From: Puniceicoccales bacterium
GTDB lineage: Bacteria; Verrucomicrobiota; Verrucomicrobiia; Opitutales; JAIRLM01
Direction of reading: 5' to 3'
NCBI GenBank assembly: GCA_031282565.1
Contig: JAITDL010000027.1
Location: forward strand, 1-11,068
Length of the DNA stretch: 11,068 nt
Part shown: positions 1 through 7,487 of the stretch, in pieces
How the letters are laid out: each line of letters begins with the position of its first letter
How positions within the stretch are numbered: position 1 is the first letter of the stretch
The notes under the pieces: generated by a model
Seen by the model: the letters and a program-made list of their open reading frames with translations, nothing else
Databases searched by the model: none
What the model was told of the DNA's origin: nothing
Position numbers and translations under genes: made by a program

Positions 1-117
1 GTCATAGGCGTAGGCGAGGGCCGCGCCCGGGTCTTCTTCGAAGCGCTCGATCCACTCCGGGGTGGGGCTGGTGAAGGCGTGGTGCACGGCCGTCCAGGCG
101 CCGCCGCCCACCATGAC
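1..117 (-). CDS. aspS: Fragment of aspartyl-tRNA synthetase, actinobacterial type (foreign sequence)
   Basis: Read on the minus strand from about base 117 to base 1, this gives an uninterrupted 38-39 residue stretch beginning VMVGGGAWTAVHH and including AFTSP.PEW, FEEDPGAALAYAYD. This matches from memory the class II catalytic core of actinobacterial AspS, which has GSGAWTAVHHAFT.P just before the DxVCNGxEIGGGS motif; the latter would lie beyond the window edge. AspS charges tRNA with aspartate in the cytoplasm. Nearly every third codon position is G or C, unlike the rest of the window. The piece is internal to AspS: both the N-terminal anticodon-binding domain and the C-terminus are absent. 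Its frame differs from that of the large gene it abuts, and a TAA lies in its own frame a few codons upstream. I read it as foreign DNA joined here, not as a gene of this organism. Confidence 0.78.
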
Positions 118-130
118 CCTCGTTCCACTT
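112..130. other. Chimeric junction between two genomes
   Basis: Base composition changes abruptly here, from very GC-rich (bases 1 to about 117) to moderate and locally AT-rich (from about base 120). On the minus strand the left side continues AspS in one frame and the right side continues the giant repeat protein in another, so neither protein crosses the join intact. There is no transposase, integrase, tRNA or terminal repeat at the join. An assembly or library chimera explains this best. The exact breakpoint cannot be fixed to the base. Confidence 0.75.
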
Positions 131-1037
131 TAATTGAAGACAGTCCAACCATCGTTGATTTGTCTATGTGCAACGCTTTGACAATGTACATCATGTACAT
201 TCCGCCAAAAATTCCAGGATCAACGGGGTTTTGCCAATAGGACAATGGAGCAGCCTCGGATGGCGCATCTTCCGGTTGTTTCGACGTCAATTCGCACACA
301 CGGAAGAGCATGCCGATTGAGAGAAACTTTTTGATGGGATCACGCCACACTGTTTCTAGGATGCGCTTAAGCGCATCATTGCCAAATATGCAGTCAAATA
401 ATTCCTTATGGCCAAGCCAGTAAAAAGCTTCTTCAAATTTTCCACAAAACGAATCAAAGGCACCACGAGTTGGAATAATACTTTTCCGATCAGAATCTCT
501 CGGAAATGAATTATGTAGATCCATAAACAGCTGCTCGAAGTCTTTCTTCAGCTTCGATCTTTGCTCAACCAGAGTCCATAGCAAGTTCCATTTACCCATG
601 TCCTTGCCAGCTAGGTCAATTTCATCGCGCAAATTCAGCGCACCCAATTGACGATAATAAGGGCGACATTTTTCCAGCCAGATTTCTGCGGACTTCTCGC
701 TTGGAGTCAAAGGCGTAGGCACTTCTTGTTCCGTGGAGACATCGGCATCATCGCCGAAATCAAGATCTTCATCAGAAGCATCTAAGGGAAAACATATTGC
801 TCCGCCATCTGATTTAGATGCTCCACTTAGGCGGTCCACATCTTCTTGGCCAACTTTTAATTTGCCCGCCTCCACCTTTCCGCTGCTTACAAGTTCAATT
901 GCGCTGCACACACAAGTGCCTGTGCCGGAAGATATTAAATACGTACATTCGAACGGACTAAAAAAATACGTCAAAAGTCTATCAATTTCCGCATCTCTAC
1001 CGACATTGCCATCTACAACGGCGTGACGCAATTCACC
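117..1037 (-). repeat. Repeat unit 3 of the giant protein, divergent and incomplete
   Basis: Residues about 1001-1307. This copy is much more diverged. The best match is LRDEIDLAGKDMGKWNLLW followed by TLVEQR (residues 1136-1160), which lines up with the acidic loop and LVKLYR region of unit 2, but the DxNxDG residues are lost. An acidic stretch (residues about 1085-1105) precedes it. The end of the unit is cut by the chimeric join. The repeat assignment rests on spacing (about 403 residues from unit 2) and this one segment, so it is less certain than units 1 and 2. Confidence 0.55.
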
Positions 1038-4037
1038 CAGTTGAGGTGGCGCTTTCGCTGCGGCATAGACTAAGTTAAATTCGCGAACCGATTCTTCCTT
1101 TGACTGCAGTGCCGCAATAGCATTTTCGCATTCTACCCTAGCTTCCTCGATTTCATGAATGTCATCATTGAGTTCTGCAGATCGTTCTGCCTCATGAAAT
1201 ACATGCGCCAATAAATCACGCAGCGGAATAGGCTCACCGAGACCGTATGTCGCGCCATCAACGGTGAACTCATTGCCCATGACATATTCAACCGTCGATT
1301 CCGCACACCTATTCCCGATGTTGATAAGTTTGGCCATCAACCTTGCAGCCGGAGATCCTGGTCTCAGCACTTCATGTTCAACTTCACCATTGATGTAACC
1401 ACTAAAAATCATGACATCGAGCCTTCTCCCAGTTAGGTATTCCGGATTAGCTCCACGGAATTGGAACCGAGGAACATTCATCATGGCAGCGCCAATTGCG
1501 CTATGGAGATGCTTTTCCAACCCAGATTTGAAAATACCCCAGACGAAACTGCGGCAGCAATCTATGGACTTAAATATTTCGTCTCGCACTGCTATTTCTT
1601 CGGCCGTTAGCTCAGCGCTGTACAATTCTCTAAACCTTTCGGTAAATTTATCTCCCACGATACGTGTTTCAATGTCATCGAGCACACCAGCTTTTCTAAG
1701 TTTTAACCTCTTAGCAGTAACCTTTGCTTTGGCGCCAAGAGTTTTATATTTTCTATTAGCGTCGCGGTACAGTTTGACCAAATCCCAGAAATCATTCCAC
1801 CGTTCCATGGCCCTGCCATCGCCGTTAACATCCTGGCGTACTTTTATTTTTATGCCATATTTTTTCAATGATTTATTATCATCGAGCAGGCTTTGCAGAT
1901 ATTGCTGTGTGCAATCCGCAGGATTGACACTGGCGCCAAGCCTAAGACGATCAGGATCAATGCCGGGTTTTATTTTTCTTACGAAAGGGTCTGCATCACC
2001 GGCACCGCATATGTTACCATTGAGTTCGCAAACAAGACTAGCGACGCTGCCGTAATTGGCAGGGCCACAAGACCTAGATCTATCGCCAAGCTCGATTGGC
2101 TCAAAAATTTCATCGCCGAGTTTTTGCATCACATCCGGCAACCAGCTGCACCGCTGAATTTCTGTGACAACCGGCTGACCAGCATCCGGCGCTCGAAATA
2201 TCGACGTCACTTCCAGCGGAAGAGGCATTTGCGACTGCTCCTGCCGGCGAACCACCACCGTGGAACCAATTTCCGCCCTTTGGCGCAATATTTCACTTTC
2301 TACTGTCAGATTTTCATTATGTGCAGAAATACATGCGCTGAGACTTCCACGTAAATCATTCATTCCTGAAATGAATTCGCCATTTGACTTTTCGCGTCCT
2401 GCAACCAATTGTGCCACGCTAAAAATTGACGTAGCCGTTATGGGACAAATCTTGCCCTCGAACTTACAAGTAAGAACACCATGGCCATCTGTACTTATTC
2501 GATGCTTGCCGGTAAATATTTCCCGGCAGCTGCCATTTTCAATGCAGTCGTTTGCTATGGCGATGAGTTCTTTCATCAACTCTGCAGCCGGAGACCACTT
2601 TTGAATGACACAATCTTCATAGCCTGGAACGATTTGTCCCAAGTCATCGCCGGCTGCCAACTCATTAAATTTCAAACCAACCACGCTTGCGTGATCAAAT
2701 CCGTAAAATTTGTTCCATTGTGAACTTGCCGAACCAACTAAATACAGGCCAATTTGTCTTCTTAGATAGTCAGTTGCTTCATCTTCGATTAGCGACCAAA
2801 TGAAACAGTCGCGACCATCTGGCTTTTTAAAAAGTTTGCCGCACAGCTCTAGCTGCACTGGCGAGAGCTTTTTACTGCAGGATGTTGCGAAATCTTCGAG
2901 AAAAATTTCTCGCAGCTCTCTTTCGACGGCCTCCATGTTAAAGCCAGCAATACGTGCCGCAGCCAAAGCATGCGAAGACACGTCGCAGCAACATTTATCA
3001 AAATTGCGCCACAGTTTGACCAGTTGAAAGAAATCATTCACTCGCTCCTTCGCTCTGCCGTCTGCGTTTACATCTTGGCGCACTCTAAGTCCTGCAACCT
3101 GCGGAAGATTGCCAAATCTACAGCTCAAGAACTCATAGTTGCATTCATCAGCGGAAATGCTGCATCCGATAATGAAGTCTTCTGGATCAATTTCTGCCAC
3201 GTCGCCCATGTGAAATTCACCTCCGAGGAATTCACTTATGCCACTGCAAAAAAGACTCGCGGCACTGCCATAGTTGCGCCCTATTTGTTGAGGACAACCA
3301 GTCCGTTCGGGCGGTTCAATTGGCTCAAAAATTTCATCGCCGAGTTCTTGTAGCAATTTCGGCAACCAGCTGTAGCGCGGAGTAACGGCCGCAACAGGCA
3401 GCGCTGGATCAGGCGACTGAAACATTTGCAACTGCTCCTGCGACAACTTAACCGGTGACGGTAGAAGGATGGGAGGACTGTCGGACGACGAAGATCCATG
3501 GATAGGCGTAAAAGGCGGAGTTGTTCCGCCAAAAGGTTGAGATGGCTGACTCGGTGTCGGAGCCGGCGAATTTTTCACCGACGCAACCGCGGACGACGGT
3601 GACACGGAAACCGGCGGATTTGTCGCAGAACCGCCTGAAGACACAGCAGTTGGATCCAATCCGATCGCCGTCCCATCACCGGCCGGCAACGGCGACGGAT
3701 TGACTGGGTTGGCCGCTTTTCCTGTGCTTTTGCCGGCTGTGCTATTTTTTTTAACAGCAAGAAGAACGCTGCTCAGCTTAGCGAGTGCCGTTCCCGGCCG
3801 TCTGCACTGGATCAGCAAATATATGGCAACTACTATTAGAAAAATCCCACCGGTAAAAATTGTAGCTAAAACCGCCAAAACAATGTCGCCGGCCGACAGA
3901 CCGTCTTTGGCGATGGCGCACAGCGTTTTACATACGCCAGCTGCCGCCAAGGCCGTAGCCGTGGCAGAAACCATGCGAACCATCAGTAGCCGACCGCCGA
4001 TCCTGTCCAATGCGTTGATCGACTGGTTCGCATTCAC
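117..4037 (-). CDS. Giant membrane-anchored repeat protein, 3' end lost at chimeric join
   Basis: I do not recognise this family. The minus-strand frame is open from a TGA at 4068-4070 all the way to the join, about 1307 codons. The first good start is GTG at 4037 (MNANQSINAL); ATG codons at 3983 and 3974 are alternatives, and none has a clear Shine-Dalgarno. Residues about 15-43 and 51-77 form two hydrophobic segments with a short loop, then basic CRR. Residues about 100-200 are rich in Pro, Ser, Thr and Ala and look disordered. From residue 219 the protein consists of three divergent units of about 405-415 residues. Units 1 and 2 share GDEIFEPIE, RQDVN[AG]DGRA, LVKL.R and SPAA.LM..LI.I.N.C. 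Possible coiled coils lie near 550-600 and 950-985. Cysteine is frequent and several positions recur between units. The protein is probably anchored in a membrane by its N-terminus. Frame through the join is not meaningful, so the true length is unknown. Confidence 0.85.
1173..2159 (-). repeat. Repeat unit 2 of the giant protein
   Basis: Residues about 627-955. The same order of motifs as unit 1 is visible: R.SWLP, GDEIFEPIE, NYGSVASLVC, IDPDRLRLG, VRQDVNGDGRA (Asp736, Asn738, Asp740, Gly741), FWDLVKLYR, FVWGIF, and SPAARLMAKLINIGNRC. Cysteines at 657, 670, 709 and 911 match 248, 264, 299 and 498 of unit 1. A charged helix rich in Glu (residues about 953-985) follows. Confidence 0.85.
2095..2122 (-). 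repeat. 28-nt exact direct repeat, copy 2 (unit 2)
   Basis: This is the second identical copy, in unit 2, encoding the KLGDEIFEPI region. It is in frame with copy 1. A further shared stretch reading cggcaaccagctg on the plus strand lies just to its right (SWLP region), as it does beside copy 1. Confidence 0.85.
2358..3383 (-). repeat. Repeat unit 1 of the giant protein
   Basis: Residues about 219-560. The unit opens with R.SWLP, GDEIFEPIE and NYGSAASLFC. It continues with IDPEDFIIG, the acidic loop RQDVNADGRA (Asp322, Asn324, Asp326, Gly327), FFQLVKLWR, CFIWSLIE, and SPAAELMKELIAIANDC, then a helical, possibly coiled-coil tail. It contains about 17 cysteines, far above the usual share for a bacterial protein. 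It aligns with unit 2 with only small length differences. Confidence 0.85.
3319..3346 (-). repeat. 28-nt exact direct repeat, copy 1 (unit 1)
   Basis: This encodes the ELGDEIFEPI region of unit 1. The same 28 bases occur at 2095-2122, exactly 1224 bp (408 codons) away and in the same frame. Flanking bases differ by scattered substitutions, so it is a remnant or a conserved core of the domain duplication rather than a mobile-element repeat. Confidence 0.85.
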
Positions 4038-4120
4038 GGCACAATGGAAGCATAATTTCAAATTTGGTCAAGCTAATACTGCTTGTTCACCCGGAAAATT
4101 GACAGCAAATCAGCTGCAAT

Positions 4121-4178
4121 GAAAAGAGGCGCCGCGAACTTATATTTTGCTAGCGGCGCAGCATCACAGCGCGGCGCC
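4121..4178 (-). terminator. Possible intrinsic terminator after the second patatin gene
   Basis: A perfect 9-base inverted repeat, ggcgccgcg at 4128-4136 and cgcggcgcc at 4170-4178, lies 17 bases beyond the patatin stop codon. In the minus-strand direction the distal arm is followed by CTCTTTTC. The loop is long (33 bases) and contains GC-rich segments that could pair in other ways, so this is only a candidate. If real, it would separate the giant gene from the genes upstream. Confidence 0.35.
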
Positions 4179-4195
4179 CTCACTCCGCAAAATTT

Positions 4196-5806
4196 CTATG
4201 CCGATAGCCCTCTCATTTCTTCCAACTTTCTCTTCGCCGCAAGCGATGCCTGGTGCGTGGCGGCTAGCAGGTCGATTTCATTGACCCAAAATTGTGTGGT
4301 GCTGACAGTTGCGTGTGGAACGATCAGGCAATCTTCGCCGGAGCAAATGGAGAAATTTTTTGCCATGCGGCCACTGGCTTTGCTAATCATGGAGAGAATG
4401 TTGAACAGCCACGGGAAATATGGAATAAAGGTGTTCCGCTCAACTCCGGAATAGGCCTCGCCGTCGTTATCGAGAGTGCAGAAAAGTGGATGGCGGCAGC
4501 CGTCTGCCCCAAATGCTTTTGCCGGATCAGGCATGTTCTGTTCTGTGCCGCCGTCGGAGTAGGTGCACGGACTATTTGGATCGTCCAAACCTGGAATTGC
4601 CATGCGAACGCGGCGCATTAGCGTTGGCATGGCAATTGATATGCGGATGGCATAGGCGACCTGGAAATCCGGAGTGGTTTCGGCGCTCGCAAAGACAGTT
4701 TTTTCACCGCCGCAGTTCCACATGGAGATTGCAAGCCAGTGAAACTTACCAATTCCGCCGGGCAGTTTCCGCAGCATAGAAATATCGGAAAAGCGCGCCA
4801 TGTGCGGTTCTCTATTCGACAGAATGTCATAGGGTTCGCTAAGCAGTCTAACGCGCTCCAATTCATCCTCGTCAAGTACCTGCAAATCATTTTCATCCAG
4901 TGACCGTAGAAATTGCCGAATCTCGGTCGCAATGTACCTGTCAATCAACTCAATGGGTTTTAGGCAGTCGCAAAATCCTGAATCGAGGGATGCTGCCATT
5001 GCCGGGTAAGCATTTAGCAAATTCGCATCCCTGCCTAGCGGTAAACTGATATCCATTAGGCCGCGAATTGGCTTGGCAATGTCCACTACGCCAAATGCGC
5101 ACATGGCGGCAACCATCGCCCCGGCAGAGGTGCCGGCAAATTTGCAATCTTCTGAGATCACATCCTCGTATTCACGGGATGAAAATATTTCGCCAAGTGG
5201 CGCAAATCCTATGCCCTTAACACCTCCGCCGGAAAATAAAATGCAATCTACCGGCTCGGACACACCTTGGCCGTTGCAGCACCCAAACTCGCGCATGGCA
5301 TAGACTCTCTGCAGAAACAGAAAATCGTCCATCGCCATGTACTTCATTCTCGTTGTGAATTTTAGTTTTTCATATGTTGCGAGTTCTCCATCGAACGCTT
5401 CAGCCACGCAGCGGCAAATGTCATCGCCATCATCGCCATAGCCCCGCCTAATTTCGTTGATCATGCTATCCCTCATCGCGCAGGCGCATGGGAAAAATTG
5501 TCCGGCAATGACGGATCCGCTGGCTGATTTCTCACCGCCGAAGCGGACCGCTGCTACGTTCTTCTCCCAGCGCTCGCAGAGCACCTTGTTTGTAGTTGTG
5601 TAGACGTCGAAATTGCCAATAATTTCATCGTCGGCAATTGCCGGCGAATGAATCAGTGAGTTTTTAATTGTTCTAAACGGCATCTCCGCAGCCACATCCC
5701 TGAAATTTTCATTGTGGAATTCCACATCCAAGGAATCTTCCACGCAATCTGTTTCATTCGGAAAACCATAGCCGTCGAATGAGTGAAGTTCTATTCGTCC
5801 AGTCAC
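4196..5806 (-). CDS. Patatin-like phospholipase, no membrane anchor
   Basis: 536 residues, a likely acyl hydrolase of the patatin family acting on phospholipids through a Ser-Asp dyad. The oxyanion-hole motif SGGGVKG is at about 192-198, the nucleophile elbow GTSAG at 225-229 (Ser227), and the catalytic Asp in YSDGG (Asp418). The ETTPDF..AYAIRISIAMP block (about 386-404) resembles the equivalent region of effector-type patatins such as Legionella VipD. The catalytic part and about 110 residues before it are clearly paralogous to the gene at 7488-9194: compare LKFT.RM.YM.MDDF and CKFAG.SAGA. The first 75 residues differ: acidic, with no signal peptide or membrane segment. The start is GTG at 5806, with an in-frame TAG upstream and no visible Shine-Dalgarno. 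It lies 101 bp after the 511-codon gene. Enzyme class is well supported; substrate and location are unknown. Confidence 0.9.
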   Translation of the reverse strand: MTGRIELHSFDGYGFPNETDCVEDSLDVEFHNENFRDVAAEMPFRTIKNSLIHSPAIADDEIIGNFDVYTTTNKVLCERWEKNVAAVRFGGEKSASGSVIAGQFFPCACAMRDSMINEIRRGYGDDGDDICRCVAEAFDGELATYEKLKFTTRMKYMAMDDFLFLQRVYAMREFGCCNGQGVSEPVDCILFSGGGVKGIGFAPLGEIFSSREYEDVISEDCKFAGTSAGAMVAAMCAFGVVDIAKPIRGLMDISLPLGRDANLLNAYPAMAASLDSGFCDCLKPIELIDRYIATEIRQFLRSLDENDLQVLDEDELERVRLLSEPYDILSNREPHMARFSDISMLRKLPGGIGKFHWLAISMWNCGGEKTVFASAETTPDFQVAYAIRISIAMPTLMRRVRMAIPGLDDPNSPCTYSDGGTEQNMPDPAKAFGADGCRHPLFCTLDNDGEAYSGVERNTFIPYFPWLFNILSMISKASGRMAKNFSICSGEDCLIVPHATVSTTQFWVNEIDLLAATHQASLAAKRKLEEMRGLSA

Positions 5807-5907
5807 CGCAGACGAAGTAGGGTCAACGTCGAGCGCCTAGGCAAGCCATTACGGCCAACCACCATCACAATTAGCAAATTTTTCTCAAATTCGCGCCACA
5901 GCTAGCG

Positions 5908-7443
5908 TCACACGGACTCTTCTGCCGGTTGCGTAAATTTTACGCCAATGTCCCTGAGTTCCGCCGCAATTCTTTCCACCGCATCTTGGTCAGGTTTTTT
6001 GTGCGACGTCAACTCATCGACGACTCTTTTTAGTGCCGGCAAATGTGCGATTCCGCAGCGTTTGCTCGCCGCCGTGTTGGCGTACATTTGCCTGATAATG
6101 CAATATGCTTCGCTAATTGCGCTGAGATATTTTAGCTCTGCGCCGTTGGCGGCTTCCCCGCAGGCAGCCACTTTCTGCTGAAAACGCTCACCGCATGCGC
6201 TTGCTCCAGTCGCAAGTAGCTGGCGGACATCATCCGGCATCGATTCACTACCGTTGGCTAGATTTGCACACAAAACCGCAAAATGAATTTTAACTTTCGC
6301 GGCACATCTCCAGCAGCAGTAGGCTGCCATCATCCACGACACGTCCCGTAGCGGAAATAGTTCGCTTGGAATGTCGCACCGCAAGTCTTTCCCGCCATCA
6401 GCATCCGCGTCGCAGCATCCGTCGGCTATGGCGGCGAATTCTTCGTATGGTTTCGTGCCTCCATCTGCGAAAAATCTTTCAACTGCGTCAATGGTTGCAA
6501 TTTCAGCGGCACTCCATTTCGCCTTTGCAGGTTTTCCGTTGGCCTTCTCCATGGCGCTAAGCGCACGCAACATGCGAAACAACTTAATCAAATGGCGCCA
6601 AGCCACTGTTCCAACATCGTCGCCGCTAAAAAGCAAATCATCAACCTGCACCGCGGCAGAGTTGATCGCGGCGATGGCGCTTTTGCAGCGTCCCATTATT
6701 TCGCAATTTTTTCTCAACTCATCTTCCGGCAATGAGCCACCGTCGCAATTGATTTTCGCAAGAAGTCCGATAAGTGCGCCATGCGCATCATCGACTGCCG
6801 CAGCTATGTCACCGTCATCGGCTATGGTCGCCGCACACGCGCTAATTTTTTCAAAAAACTTTCTACCGTCTTCGGAAGCTATCACTTCTTCCGCAGCATC
6901 AGCGCTACCATCTGAGATATTAAATCGTGTAAGTAACGCTAATTTGGCGGCACATTCCTTCGTAATTTTTCCTGCTTTGTCGCCATCACTCAGTACATTG
7001 CTAACGGCCGAAAGACTTGCTTTTATCTTTTGCCTAACTCGCGCGGCCTTTGCAGCCGGCGAACTCACAGGCTGCAGATCGTCATCTAACCGATCGATTT
7101 TCACCGGATCTTCTACTGCTTCCTGCTGCTTGTCTTCGGCGGGAGGCGGTTGCGGCTTTTTCTTAAACAGATTTTCATAGTATACATATCCGCCGCTGAG
7201 GTACTTGTGCCTAATTGCAAGACATACAATGAACAAGATTCCAAAAGTCAGCAGATACAATGTAAATTTAATGGCGCGGCCGAAAAAACTTTCGGAAAAA
7301 ATTATGTGCCAACCGATTAGCTCTGCAACCACATCCAATGTTTGAACGCCACACGCAATCGCCGTTGCGCTGATAGCGGCGGCAATGAAGAACTCACTGC
7401 CGGACCACATTTTTTCGGTCACGTCGGAGCCGGCGACATTCAC
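5908..7443 (-). CDS. Unrecognised membrane-hairpin, cysteine-rich helical protein
   Basis: 511 residues; I do not recognise a family. Two hydrophobic segments, about residues 17-36 and 56-77, are separated by a short loop and followed by basic and aromatic residues. Residues about 95-130 form a Pro- and charge-rich linker (KKKPQPPPAEDKQQ). The rest looks mainly helical and Ala-rich, with about 18 cysteines, including clusters CC at 343-344 and CCWRC at 376-380. An acidic DADADGGKD stretch (345-353) resembles a degenerate calcium-binding loop. WRHLIKLFR (282-290) recalls LVKL.R in the giant protein. Translation probably begins at GTG 7443: an in-frame TAG lies eight codons upstream, and ATG at codon 12 is the alternative. 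The gene lies between two patatin genes, 44 bp after the first, which suggests a shared role. Function is unknown. Confidence 0.85.
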   Translation of the reverse strand: MNVAGSDVTEKMWSGSEFFIAAAISATAIACGVQTLDVVAELIGWHIIFSESFFGRAIKFTLYLLTFGILFIVCLAIRHKYLSGGYVYYENLFKKKPQPPPAEDKQQEAVEDPVKIDRLDDDLQPVSSPAAKAARVRQKIKASLSAVSNVLSDGDKAGKITKECAAKLALLTRFNISDGSADAAEEVIASEDGRKFFEKISACAATIADDGDIAAAVDDAHGALIGLLAKINCDGGSLPEDELRKNCEIMGRCKSAIAAINSAAVQVDDLLFSGDDVGTVAWRHLIKLFRMLRALSAMEKANGKPAKAKWSAAEIATIDAVERFFADGGTKPYEEFAAIADGCCDADADGGKDLRCDIPSELFPLRDVSWMMAAYCCWRCAAKVKIHFAVLCANLANGSESMPDDVRQLLATGASACGERFQQKVAACGEAANGAELKYLSAISEAYCIIRQMYANTAASKRCGIAHLPALKRVVDELTSHKKPDQDAVERIAAELRDIGVKFTQPAEESV

Positions 7444-7487
7444 TATGCGGATAACACTTGCATCCTACGCGTGAAGGTCAATCAAAA

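Noticed and set aside
1411..2055. 214-codon open frame on the plus strand
   Set aside because: It lies fully inside the giant minus-strand gene, its protein is low-complexity Ser/Leu-rich without known motifs, and the repeat structure and conserved motifs are all in the minus-strand frame.
4066..4071. TTGACC on the minus strand as a -35 element for the giant gene
   Set aside because: No acceptable -10 hexamer lies 16-18 bases downstream, and the site is only about 30 bases from the start codon.
6371..7180. 269-codon open frame on the plus strand
   Set aside because: It is antisense to the 511-codon gene; its Ala/Ser-rich translation is what the complementary strand of an Ala-rich gene gives, and it has no recognisable domain or ribosome site.
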